A DNA stretch of 16,125 bases from positions 1 through 16,125 of the forward strand of contig JAPLJL010000375.1 of NCBI GenBank assembly GCA_026388615.1, written 5' to 3'. Shown here piece by piece: positions 6,912-14,186 of this stretch. Below the pieces are notes generated by a model. That model made no database searches. It was not told the origin of the DNA and saw only the letters and a program-made list of their open reading frames with translations. Position numbers and translations under genes: made by a program. Source of the stretch: Pseudomonadota bacterium. GTDB lineage: Bacteria > Desulfobacterota > JAPLJL01. The stretch's first letter is position 1. Each line of letters opens with the position of its first letter.

Positions 6912-8869
6912 TTGCGATTTTGCTCGTTTTCGCCGCCGGGGGACCATTCGGTTGCAGTCACAAATCCAGTCCCGGCGGTCACGGCGTTCCTTATACCGAA
7001 GAGCGGGCCCCCTGTTCAAAATCCAATCCCCTCAAGAATCTTTACTTCGGCGATCTGCACTCCCATACCTCATCTTCCTATGACGCGTGGATCTGGGGGA
7101 GCCGGGCGACCCCGGAGGATGCCTACCGTTTCGCCCGGGGCGAGCGGATCGGCCTGGAGCCGTTCAATCCGGAAGGAGAGCCCACCCGGAGGCTCAAGCT
7201 CGAGCGCCCGCTCGATTTCGCCGCGGTCACCGACCATTCCGAGTTTTTCGGCGAGACCGACGCCTGCACGGCGCCCGGTTTGAGCGTCTATGACTCCCCG
7301 TCGTGTTCGCTCATCCGGGACGGGAACGACATGAGCATGCTGATCTTTTCCAATGTTATTTTCAGCGCGAGCCCGGCGCGCTTTCCGGACATCTGCGGTC
7401 CGGCGGGAATAGACTGCGCGGAACGGGCCCGGGTGGTGTGGCAAAGAACCCAGGCGGCGGCGGAGGGAGCTTACGACCGCTCCGCGGATTGTTCTTTCAC
7501 TTCTTTTGTCGCCTATGAGTACACCGATACCGCGGGGATCAGCAACCTGCATCGAAACGTGATCTTCCGGAACGCCGCGGTCCCCGACCTGCCGGTAAGT
7601 TACCTGGAGCAGGCAACGCCCCTGGGATTTTTAAGCGAGCTGGAAAGAATTTGCCCCGGCTCCGGGGAAGGCTGCGAAGCCATCTCTATCCCCCACAACT
7701 CGAACCTCAGCAACGGGAGGATGTTCGCGGCCGAATACCCGGGGGCGCAAAACCGGGAAGAGGAGAAGGCGCTGGCCGCACTCCGGGCGCGGCGGGAGCC
7801 CCTGGCCGAGATTTTCCAGCATAAGGGGGATTCGGAATGCCGGCAGAGCTTTTCCGGGATCCAGGGCCCGGATGATGATCTCTGCGGTTTTGAGAAATCA
7901 AACTGGTTTTCCCCGGAGGATTGCGGTGCAGGCACTGGCTCGGGGGGAATGATGGGGCAGGGGTGCCTTTCCCGGTGGGATTTCATCCGCCCCGCCCTGC
8001 TGAAGGGTTTGCTGGAAGAGGAGCGCCTGGGGGTTAACCCCTTCAAGCTCGGGATCATCGCCTCCACCGACACCCACAATGCCACTCCCGGCGCGGTGGA
8101 GGAAAACCGCTATGAGGGCCACGCGGGATGGAACGAAGACAGCATTTCGAAGCGGCTCACCCTGATCACCTATGGGCCGTTAATGATCGCTGCCAATCCG
8201 GGAGGATTGACCGCCGTTTGGGCGGAAGAGAATTCCCGCGACTCGATCTTCAATGCCCTGCTCCGGCGGGAGACCTATGCCACCAGCGGCCCCCGGATTT
8301 CCGTGCGGTTTTTCGGGGGCTGGAATTTGCCCGGCAGCATGTGCGGCGCTTCCAGCCTGGTGGAGATCGGCTCCCGGGAGGGCGTGCCGATGGGCGGAGA
8401 CCTGCCGCCGATGCCGGCCGGAGTCTCGGCCCCCACCTTTGGAATCCTGGCGGCCCGGGATCCGGGCGGGGGCGGAAGAACCGGAACGCCCCTGCAGCGC
8501 GTTCAGGTCATCAAGGGGTGGCTGGAAACCGCCACCCAGCCGGCTTACCGGGTCTACGAGGTTGCCGGGGATCCCGATAACGGCGCGTCCGTAGACCCCA
8601 CCACCTGCGAAATCGCGGGAGCCGGTTTCGATACGCTCTGTACCGTCTGGACCGATCCGGATTTTCATCCCGGGCAGAGGGCTTTTTATTATGCCCGGGT
8701 GATCGAGAACCCGACCTGCCGCTGGAGCACCATTCAGTGCCACCTCCTGGCCCCGGATCTGCGCCCGGGTCCGTGCGATGACCCGCTGATTCCCAAGGTG
8801 ATCCAGGAACGGGCCTGGACCTCTCCCGTCTGGTACCGGCCGGAGGCCAATTCAAATCCGCCGGGATGA
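6851..8869 (+). CDS. DUF3604 family exported protein with PHP-like metal motifs
   Basis: The 672-residue protein matches the DUF3604 family (Pfam PF12228) by YFGDLHSHTSSSYDAW (65-80) and RATPEDAYRFARGE (85-98). The likely metal ligands follow a PHP-type pattern: H70/H72, D128/H129 in AVTDHSEFFGE, H282 in SIPHNSNLSNG, H324, D407/H409 in IIASTDTHNATPGAVEE, and H424. Family members have no settled biochemical function; a metal-dependent hydrolase or phosphoesterase is inferred. The N-terminus has basic residues, a hydrophobic stretch (about 18-30) and a Cys at 35 after GPFG. This indicates a signal peptide with an atypical lipobox, so it is exported and possibly a lipoprotein. Many paired cysteines in the body fit an extracytoplasmic location. 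Start is GTG with GAGG just upstream. It is followed 129 bases later by another exported enzyme on the same strand. Confidence 0.88.
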   Translation: MSKIAQINRNSEASFAPIYLIAILLVFAAGGPFGCSHKSSPGGHGVPYTEERAPCSKSNPLKNLYFGDLHSHTSSSYDAWIWGSRATPEDAYRFARGERIGLEPFNPEGEPTRRLKLERPLDFAAVTDHSEFFGETDACTAPGLSVYDSPSCSLIRDGNDMSMLIFSNVIFSASPARFPDICGPAGIDCAERARVVWQRTQAAAEGAYDRSADCSFTSFVAYEYTDTAGISNLHRNVIFRNAAVPDLPVSYLEQATPLGFLSELERICPGSGEGCEAISIPHNSNLSNGRMFAAEYPGAQNREEEKALAALRARREPLAEIFQHKGDSECRQSFSGIQGPDDDLCGFEKSNWFSPEDCGAGTGSGGMMGQGCLSRWDFIRPALLKGLLEEERLGVNPFKLGIIASTDTHNATPGAVEENRYEGHAGWNEDSISKRLTLITYGPLMIAANPGGLTAVWAEENSRDSIFNALLRRETYATSGPRISVRFFGGWNLPGSMCGASSLVEIGSREGVPMGGDLPPMPAGVSAPTFGILAARDPGGGGRTGTPLQRVQVIKGWLETATQPAYRVYEVAGDPDNGASVDPTTCEIAGAGFDTLCTVWTDPDFHPGQRAFYYARVIENPTCRWSTIQCHLLAPDLRPGPCDDPLIPKVIQERAWTSPVWYRPEANSNPPG

Positions 8870-8998
8870 AAAATGGCGTTCTCAGTAGAAATTGGCGGTG
8901 GGGGGATTCCCGCCCGCGATTTAATCGGCAGGGAAGAGCAAGCTTCATCGGCTGGCTCGGTATTGTATTGACCTCCCGGGGTCATTTAAAATTCAACC

Positions 8999-9646
8999 AT
9001 GAAATCCAAATCGATAATTAAATCTTTTGGGCTGGGAGGGATTTTATTCTTCGGGGCGGCGATCCTGGCCGTCCCGGCCCGCGCGGATTCCGGCCCTCTC
9101 TCCCCGCCGGAGAAAAACCAGGTCCAGCTCCAGGCCGCCGGAAATCTTCGTCCCGAAGCGTGGGCCGTTCCGATCACCGATAGAGTCGGATTGCCTAACC
9201 TGTTCAAGGTCAACGAAAAACTTTATCGCGGCGCCCAGCCGAAGAGGAAAGGCTATGCGGAGCTGAAGGCGATGGGGATCAAATCGGTTATCGATCTCCG
9301 GTTCCTGCACTCCGAAAGGGATAAGTGCAAGAAGTACGGATTGAATTGCGTGCGCCTGCCCCAGATAACCTGGGCGGAGAACAATCCGGACGTGATCGAC
9401 TTCCTCCGGGCGGTCACCGACCCCGGCAATCAGCCGGTTTTCGTTCATTGCTATCACGGCTCCGACCGGACCGGCGCGATGATCGCGGCCTATCGAGTTG
9501 TCGTGCAGGGGTGGTCCAGGGAAGAGGCCATCAAGGAAATGACCGAAGGCGGATACGGGTTCCATCCCATGTGGAAAAACCTGGTTAAGTTCATCCAGGA
9601 TCTGGAGGTCGAGAAGATCCGCAAAATCCTGGAGACCAAGCGCTAG
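8999..9646 (+). CDS. Exported tyrosine/dual-specificity phosphatase family protein
   Basis: The 215-residue protein has a signal peptide (basic start, hydrophobic 11-25, likely cut after ARA at 29). It also has the Cys-based phosphatase signature HCYHGSDRTG at 150-159, with nucleophile C151 and phosphate-binding R157. LYRGAQP at 75-81 and IDLR at 98-101 are typical of bacterial DSP-like enzymes that align with the Siw14/TpbA type. The substrate could be phosphotyrosine, an inositol phosphate or another phosphoester outside the cytoplasm; the sequence does not decide. No Shine-Dalgarno precedes the ATG. TAAAAT ends seven bases before it with TTGTAT 18 bases further up, so a leaderless transcript is possible. 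Neighbours are the DUF3604 protein upstream and a likely terminator downstream. Confidence 0.88.
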   Translation: MKSKSIIKSFGLGGILFFGAAILAVPARADSGPLSPPEKNQVQLQAAGNLRPEAWAVPITDRVGLPNLFKVNEKLYRGAQPKRKGYAELKAMGIKSVIDLRFLHSERDKCKKYGLNCVRLPQITWAENNPDVIDFLRAVTDPGNQPVFVHCYHGSDRTGAMIAAYRVVVQGWSREEAIKEMTEGGYGFHPMWKNLVKFIQDLEVEKIRKILETKR

Positions 9647-9675
9647 AGGAAAAAACTATTCCCTCCACCTCAGCC

Positions 9676-9692
9676 CCGGCCGGAATGGCCGG
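9676..9692 (+). terminator. Possible terminator after the phosphatase gene
   Basis: CCGGCC (9676-9681) and GGCCGG (9687-9692) form a perfect GC stem around GGAAT, followed by ATTTC. A second hairpin (CCCTC, TAAC loop, GAGGG; 9706-9719) comes right after. The U-tract is weak. Confidence 0.4.
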
Positions 9693-9761
9693 ATTTCAGA
9701 TGTCCCCCTCTAACGAGGGCGGCGGGAACGAAGAAAAAAACGTAAATTATTAAGGGGGCTG

Positions 9762-9996
9762 ATGATTTGTCTGGCCCTGGTTTTGAACCGGAAGATCTAT
9801 GCCGGGGGAAAACCAGGGGAGGTTAAGCCGGCCCATCAGAAAATGATCGCCATTTCCGCCGGGTGGAATCACCCCTGCAGCCCTGCTCACCGACGGTTCA
9901 GTGCCATGCGGGGGAGCCAACGGGGAGGGACAGCTGGGGGATGGAACCCGGGAGACCCGGAATGTTCCCATAAAAGTATTGGGGCTTGGACCATAA
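9762..9996 (+). pseudogene. Frameshifted relic of an RCC1-type repeat protein
   Basis: The frame starting at ATG 9762 reads into IAISAGWNHPC, the opening of an RCC1 (beta-propeller) repeat, then loses similarity. If the single A at 9879 is skipped, the next frame continues the repeat without a break: ALLTDGSVPCGGANGEGQLG followed by DGTRETRNVPIKVLGL, then a stop at 9994-9996. The repeat's usual Trp after the Cys is also changed (CGG for the typical CWG). Only about one repeat unit remains, against several in a working protein. One inserted base, a substituted key residue and a truncated array together indicate a decayed gene fragment. The first 24 residues from ATG 9762 are not recognisable. 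Confidence 0.7.
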
Positions 9997-10084
9997 CCCG
10001 AATTATGGATTTCAGAGGCCAGGGCTCGCTTTTTGCATAACGGGGAGTTGGAGGAAGAAATATATGTTTATTTCTATTTTTCTC

Positions 10085-10113
10085 TTGACATCCTCGGAAA
10101 AAGAGTGAAAATA
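10085..10113 (+). promoter_or_regulatory. Promoter for the 81-residue repeat protein
   Basis: A consensus -35 TTGACA (10085-10090) is followed after 17 bases by AAAATA (10108-10113), within an AT-rich leader about 50 bases before the gene. The -35 is strong and the -10 weaker. Confidence 0.5.
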
Positions 10114-10160
10114 GAGAACAGGATATCCGATTTTTTAACCTTTATTAACAAGGAGGAAGA

Positions 10161-10406
10161 ATGGCTCAGAAGGTAACGAAGGTTGGAGTAAAGAGGGAAA
10201 AGGGCTGGCTTTATTACATTGACAAACAGGGGAACGTTGCCCGCAAGAAAATGGCCCGGGGCGGCGCCAAGAAACAGAATCTGGGCAAGGCCGAAGTAGT
10301 CTCCAAGACCGGAATCAAAAGGGAAGACGGTTTCCTCTATTTCATCGACAAGCAGGGGGATATCTCCCGGGCCGAGATGGCCAGAAAGAAGAAGAAGAAG
10401 AAATAG
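10161..10406 (+). CDS. Small lysine-rich protein with two copies of a 29-residue motif
   Basis: This 81-residue basic protein is an internal duplication: residues 5-33 and 47-75 align without gaps at 18 of 29 positions. The shared pattern is V-x-K-x-G-[VI]-K-R-E-x-G-[WF]-L-Y-[YF]-I-D-K-Q-G, then two variable hydrophobic or small positions, R, two variable residues, and MAR. A Gly/Lys linker joins the copies and the C-terminus is a run of lysines (76-81). There is no signal peptide or membrane segment, so it is cytoplasmic. A strong ribosome site (AAGGAGGAAGA), a TTGACA box and a strong terminator make it a compact, probably well-expressed single-gene unit. I do not recognise a characterised family. 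The charge and aromatic motif would suit nucleic-acid or ribosome binding, which is inference only. Confidence 0.85.
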   Translation: MAQKVTKVGVKREKGWLYYIDKQGNVARKKMARGGAKKQNLGKAEVVSKTGIKREDGFLYFIDKQGDISRAEMARKKKKKK

Positions 10407-10437
10407 TTTTTTAAACTTATTCCTGCTGAAAAATAAG

Positions 10438-10473
10438 ACCCAGCCCGCCTGAGAAGGTGGCTGGGTTTTTTTT
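10438..10473 (+). terminator. Strong rho-independent terminator
   Basis: ACCCAGCC (10438-10445) and GGCTGGGT (10459-10466) form a perfect eight-base stem followed by an unbroken T-run to 10473. It ends the 81-residue protein gene and lies between it and the oppositely oriented methyltransferase gene. Confidence 0.9.
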
Positions 10474-10493
10474 CGCAAATTCAAACGTTAGCT

Positions 10494-11306
10494 TTATTTT
10501 TTCTCTGAGGAAATCGCCCGGTAGGTCTGCATGTAGCGTCGGCAGATGCGGTCGCGGCCCAGGATGGCGTCGGAGGCCCGGAGAGACATCAGGGTATTGA
10601 TCCGGGTGGGATCCATGATCGCCGCGTCCAGGCCGGCCTGCAGGCAGAGGATCAAAAAGGTGTGATTGATCACCTCTCTTTGCGGCAGACCGAAGCTGAT
10701 GTTGCTCAGGCCCACTACGGTCCGGGCGCCGGGAAACCGGGTTTTGATCGAGCTGATCAATTCCAGGTTCATCACCCCGGCTTTATCATTGGCGCAGATC
10801 GGCATGACCAGGGGATCAAAATACAGGCACTCGGGGTTGATTCCTTTTTCCCGGGCGGCCTGGTAGATTCTTTCCGCGGCCCGCAACCGCCCTTCCATCG
10901 AGGTGGGGATGCCTTTTTCGTCCATGCAGAGGGCGATGACCGGGCCGCCCGTGCTCCGGGCCAGGGCCAGCATGCTTTCGAGGCGGGCCGGGGCGGCGCT
11001 CGCGGAATTGATCCAGGGAGTGGGGCCCTTCACCAGTTGGAGTCCGGCCGCGATCACCTCGGAATTTTCCGAGTCGATCGCCAGCGGCTTGGCGGTGGCT
11101 TGCTGGACGACCTCCACCAGCCATTTCATGTCCTCGATCTCGGCCGCAGCCTGGGTTTTACCGGTACCGGCGTTGACGTCGATCACGTCCGCCCCGGCCT
11201 GGTCCTGTTTACGCACGGCCGCGGTGATCGCCTCGGCGTCCCTCTGGTTGATGGCCGCGGCGATGCCCTTCAGGGTGCCGTTGATTTTTTCGCCGATGAT
11301 CAGCAT
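10494..11306 (-). CDS. AcsE-like methyltetrahydrofolate:corrinoid methyltransferase
   Basis: The 270-residue pterin-binding TIM-barrel protein begins with IIGEKINGT and carries DVNAG (43-47), AIDSEN (76-81), INSAS (99-103), YFDP (162-165), GLSNISFGLPQR (199-210) and GLDAAIMDP (225-233). D78, N100, D164 and N202 correspond to the folate-binding and catalytic positions known in Moorella AcsE (D75, N96, D160, N199). Such enzymes move the methyl group of methyl-tetrahydrofolate to a corrinoid protein in the Wood-Ljungdahl pathway or in related corrinoid methyl-transfer systems. No corrinoid protein or CO dehydrogenase gene is in the window, so the pathway is open. The start ATG has GGAAGGGAGA seven bases upstream. 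The gene stands alone, divergent from the HAD gene. Confidence 0.87.
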   Translation of the reverse strand: MLIIGEKINGTLKGIAAAINQRDAEAITAAVRKQDQAGADVIDVNAGTGKTQAAAEIEDMKWLVEVVQQATAKPLAIDSENSEVIAAGLQLVKGPTPWINSASAAPARLESMLALARSTGGPVIALCMDEKGIPTSMEGRLRAAERIYQAAREKGINPECLYFDPLVMPICANDKAGVMNLELISSIKTRFPGARTVVGLSNISFGLPQREVINHTFLILCLQAGLDAAIMDPTRINTLMSLRASDAILGRDRICRRYMQTYRAISSEKK

Positions 11307-11381
11307 GGACTGTCTCCCTTCCGTTGTTAATATAAGTATAGAAAAATATCATGACTGTCCAAATTTAAAAATCCCCCTTAC

Positions 11382-11419
11382 CCATCCCTCTCCCCTGGGG
11401 AAGCGGGATGAAGGGATGG
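11382..11419. repeat. Inverted repeat between divergent genes
   Basis: CCATCCCT (11382-11389) pairs with AGGGATGG (11412-11419). The 22-base interior contains CCCC/GGGG that can extend the structure. It sits between the AcsE-like gene and the HAD gene, close to the latter's ribosome site. Confidence 0.5.
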
Positions 11420-11432
11420 ATAGGAATTAATT

Positions 11433-12125
11433 ATGGAAAAATTAGTTCTTTTTGACCTCGATGGAACTCTCATCGAATCGATGAAGTTCGATGCCGATTG
11501 TTACGTGGAGGCGGTCCGGCTGGTCCTGGGGATCGTGTCGGTGGATACCGACTGGTCCCACTATCATAATGTGACCGACGCCGGGATCCTGGCGGAGATC
11601 CACCGGATGAATTTTCACCGGGAGATCGGCCGGGATCCGGCCCGGAAGGTCAAAGAGAGCTTCGTCCGGATCATCAAGGCCCGTTTGCAATCGGAAAAGA
11701 TCAGATTAAAACCCCTGCGGGGGGCCGGCGAAGCCCTGCGGGTTCTTCAGGCCTCGGACCGCTGGATGGTCGCCCTGGCTACGGGGGGCTGGCGGGAATC
11801 AGCGGAGGTCAAGCTCAGAAACGCGGGCCTGCCGGTGAACGAGATCCCGATTTTTTCCGCCAACGATTCGATTTCCCGGCCGGGAATTTTGCAGGCAGCG
11901 GTCCAGGCGATGTTGAAAAGCGAAAAAATAAAGCGTTTCGAGAAGATCGTGTACGTCGGAGACGGGGTTTGGGATGTCTGGGCGGCCCGGGAAATGAAGG
12001 TCGCCTTTGTGGGGGTAGGGACGGGGACAAAAATACTTCTGCGGGAGGGGGCAGGCCGGGTGGTCAGGGATTATTCGGATTTGAAAAAATTCCTGACGGC
12101 GCTGGAAACCAGCACTATCCCATAA
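11433..12125 (+). CDS. HAD-family phosphatase (phosphoglycolate phosphatase-like)
   Basis: The 230-residue HAD hydrolase has motif I FDLDGT (nucleophile D8, general acid D10), motif II T117 in ATGG, a motif III region SRPGIL where R149 sits in place of the usual lysine, and motif IV VGDGVWD with D177 and D181. The helical insert between motifs I and II (about 18-100) is a C1-type cap, as in phosphoglycolate phosphatase and beta-phosphoglucomutase relatives. The substrate cannot be named. AGGA lies seven bases before the ATG. The gene is convergent with the RNA methyltransferase, separated by a nonamer array. Confidence 0.87.
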   Translation: MEKLVLFDLDGTLIESMKFDADCYVEAVRLVLGIVSVDTDWSHYHNVTDAGILAEIHRMNFHREIGRDPARKVKESFVRIIKARLQSEKIRLKPLRGAGEALRVLQASDRWMVALATGGWRESAEVKLRNAGLPVNEIPIFSANDSISRPGILQAAVQAMLKSEKIKRFEKIVYVGDGVWDVWAAREMKVAFVGVGTGTKILLREGAGRVVRDYSDLKKFLTALETSTIP

Positions 12126-12131
12126 TATTTC

Positions 12132-12162
12132 AATAGGTCCTATAAGTCCTATAGGACCTATT
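12132..12162. repeat. Nonamer array with a 12-base hairpin between convergent genes
   Basis: The sequence has a nine-base period: AATAGGTCC, TATAAGTCC, TATAGGACC, then TATT. It also folds as a perfect 12-base stem (12132-12143 with 12151-12162, loop AAGTCCT). The right arm enters the stop codon of the RNA methyltransferase. It could act as a bidirectional terminator, although T-runs are missing. Confidence 0.7.
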
Positions 12163-13354
12163 AAATTCTGGTGATTACGGTCAGGACTTCGACGTGGGGG
12201 GTTTGGGGAAACATATCGAAAGGCGTTACTTTCAATACCCGATACCCTGATTCCGCCGGCAGGGACAGATCCCGCGCCAGGATCGCCGGGGTGCAGGAGA
12301 TATAAACTATCCGCCGGGGATTGAGCTTCAGCGCCAGTCCCAGTTCCTCTTTCCCCCCTTCCCGGGGCGGGTTGAGCAGAACCAGATCGAAGCTTTCCCC
12401 CTTTTCCGTCAGCTTTTTCAATTCCCCCGCCGCGTCCCCCTGGGAAAACGTGAGGTGATCAAGACCGAGCTTGGCCCGTCTCTTTTCGGCCGCGCGGACG
12501 GCGGCGGGATTCCTTTCGATGGCCAGGATCCGGCCGGAAGCGGGGGAAAAAGCGAAGCTGAAGTTTCCGCTTCCGGCGAAGAGTTCCAGGACCCGTTCTT
12601 CCGGCCCGGGTTTAAGCTCCCGGGCCACCGCCTGGACCAGGATTTCATTGAGCGCGCGATTGGCCTGAACGAACTCTCGTCTGCGGCTGTCCACCGCGAT
12701 CTTCAACCCGGCCATTTCCGCCAGCTGGAGGAGCTCTTCCCGGTCTTTCCGGGAGGCGGGAGGGATGAAATCCACGCTGACCACCCCATCTTCGTCCCGG
12801 GTCATTTCGCAGGAGGTGAAGGCCAGGGAACGGGGACGGATTTCCTTCAGAAAGTCCCGGACGAAATTAAAAGCCGGCTTGAGTTCCGGTTCGAGGAGGA
12901 GGCAATCCTCGACCGCGACGAACTTATGGGAGCCTCGAACGGAAAAGCCCAGCCGGCCCGAGTCCAGGTTGAAACGCGCCCGGCGGCGGTATCCGAGCTC
13001 CCGGGGGGAGGGCACGGTCGGTTCCACTTCCACCCCGGCAAATCGGCCGATCCGGAGGAGGGCATCGCGGACAATCGCCTGCTTGGCCGCCAGCTGGGCC
13101 TGATAACTCACGTGCTGCCAGGAACAGCCGCCGCATTTGCCGAAGTACTGGCAGGGCGCCTCGACCCGGTCAGCCGAGGGCCGGGTGATTTCCATGATCT
13201 GGGAGCGGATGAAATTTTTCTTGCGGGAGACCGGCTCGACGATCAGCTCGTCGCCCGGTGCGGAAAACGGCACGAAGTGAACCATCCCCTCCGCGCGCCC
13301 CACGCCGTCCCCGGAATCCGCCAGCCCGGTTATTTTCAGTTCGTAGGTTTCCAA
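12161..13354 (-). CDS. Fe-S 23S rRNA m5U methyltransferase, RlmD/TrmA family
   Basis: The 397-residue enzyme has an N-terminal TRAM domain (about 1-55) and an Fe-S cluster set C68, C74, C77 and C151. The SAM-binding motif LELFAGSGNFSF is at 256-267, LLNPPR at 326-331, the catalytic Cys C354 in ISCTPAILARDL, and the C-terminal base E389 in HVEVLTVI. These are the hallmarks of RNA uracil-5 methyltransferases of the RumA/RlmD (and RlmCD) group; which uridine is modified cannot be told. Length is slightly below E. coli RlmD (433). The start is a TTG (13352-13354) in an AT-rich leader without a Shine-Dalgarno. An in-frame stop lies three codons upstream and the next Met (residue 24) would cut the TRAM domain. 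Related nonamer arrays sit at both ends of the gene. Confidence 0.93.
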   Translation of the reverse strand: METYELKITGLADSGDGVGRAEGMVHFVPFSAPGDELIVEPVSRKKNFIRSQIMEITRPSADRVEAPCQYFGKCGGCSWQHVSYQAQLAAKQAIVRDALLRIGRFAGVEVEPTVPSPRELGYRRRARFNLDSGRLGFSVRGSHKFVAVEDCLLLEPELKPAFNFVRDFLKEIRPRSLAFTSCEMTRDEDGVVSVDFIPPASRKDREELLQLAEMAGLKIAVDSRRREFVQANRALNEILVQAVARELKPGPEERVLELFAGSGNFSFAFSPASGRILAIERNPAAVRAAEKRRAKLGLDHLTFSQGDAAGELKKLTEKGESFDLVLLNPPREGGKEELGLALKLNPRRIVYISCTPAILARDLSLPAESGYRVLKVTPFDMFPQTPHVEVLTVITRI

Positions 13355-13372
13355 ATTGTTTCAATTATAATT

Positions 13373-13408
13373 AAAAAGTCTTATAAGTCGTATAGGTCCT
13401 ATCGGGCC
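13373..13408. repeat. Nonamer array upstream of the RNA methyltransferase
   Basis: Nine-base units AAAAAGTCT, TATAAGTCG, TATAGGTCC, TATCGGGCC match the array at 12132-12162 in period, orientation and core (TATARGTCC). It lies in the divergent gap between the RNA methyltransferase and the lipoprotein gene. Confidence 0.7.
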
Positions 13409-13433
13409 GATAAAAACCAAGAGGAAACCAGTG

Positions 13434-13955
13434 ATGAAAAAAGGGATGATTTTGATCCTGGGGCTGGCCGGGATTTGCCTGGCGGCCTGTGCCTCGGATA
13501 TTTCGCAAAAGTACGCCTTTTCCCTGGTGGAGCCGGCGATTAGTGAGTCCACGGCGATGCAGGACGAGACCCTCCGGATAATCATCACGCCGGGCGTTTA
13601 CGAAATCGGGCTCTTGATTGATAACCTGGTCTGGGAACCGGTATTTATCAATTGGAACGACGCCCGTTATATTGACCCGGACGGGAAAACCCAGCGGCTC
13701 ATTCACCGGGGGATCAAGCTCCAGGATAAGGAAGTCCCCCAGGCATCCGGGAAAATCCGGCCCCGGGAATCCCTGGATGAGCTGATCATCCCCTTCGACA
13801 AGATCAAGCAGTCAATGGAAGGATGGTATATCGAGCACCTGTTTGACGGCTACGAAAACCGGACCCCGGGATTCGAGTTTGGGATCGTCCTGCCGGTGCA
13901 GACCAAGGCGGGGAAGAGCGAGTATCATTTGAAGGTAAAAGCGACGAGAAAATAA
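13434..13955 (+). CDS. Lipoprotein of unknown function
   Basis: A 173-residue protein with a classical lipoprotein signal: two lysines, a hydrophobic core and lipobox LAAC with the modified Cys at 19. The mature part is mostly predicted beta strand with the segments EPVFINWNDARYIDPDGKTQ and LIHRGIKLQDKE followed by RPRESLDELIIPFDKI. I recognise no named family, but it does not look random. The ATG is preferred over the adjacent in-frame GTG (13431); both share the GAGG at 13421-13424. Its single-gene setting beside the RNA methyltransferase suggests no shared function. Confidence 0.8.
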   Translation: MKKGMILILGLAGICLAACASDISQKYAFSLVEPAISESTAMQDETLRIIITPGVYEIGLLIDNLVWEPVFINWNDARYIDPDGKTQRLIHRGIKLQDKEVPQASGKIRPRESLDELIIPFDKIKQSMEGWYIEHLFDGYENRTPGFEFGIVLPVQTKAGKSEYHLKVKATRK

Positions 13956-14186
13956 ATTACCAGAAATCTGCCCAGACTTTTCCCGGTAACTCGATAACCG
14001 AAATCATTAGCCTTTTTTCTTTTTTGGGGGTAGGTTTCACTCCACGCACAATGCGTGCAGTCCTGTAATCCCGGCAGGCTGACCCGCAGGGTCTCGCCGG
14101 TATCGATAAAAACTCTATCGTCGAGTTCATCGGAGCCTGGTTTACCCGGAGTGCGCGTCGTGAGAACCCACCCCCAGGTCTTCGGT
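13956..14186. other. Non-coding stretch with clustered hairpins
   Basis: No convincing gene is present. Between 14043 and 14120 there are three hairpins in a row. CACGCA/TGCGTG lies at 14043-14057. CCGGC/GCCGG (14071-14100) encloses GACCC/GGGTC. CGATA/TATCG lies at 14104-14120. Short frames on both strands cover it but show no family features. Confidence 0.4.

Noticed and set aside
9661..9760. Riboswitch-like leader with two hairpins
   Set aside because: The hairpins do not carry conserved sequence of any riboswitch class I know, and the only downstream frame is a decayed gene.
12455..13543. Plus-strand open frame of 362 codons opposite the RNA methyltransferase
   Set aside because: Antisense to a gene with all family motifs; no recognisable protein features.
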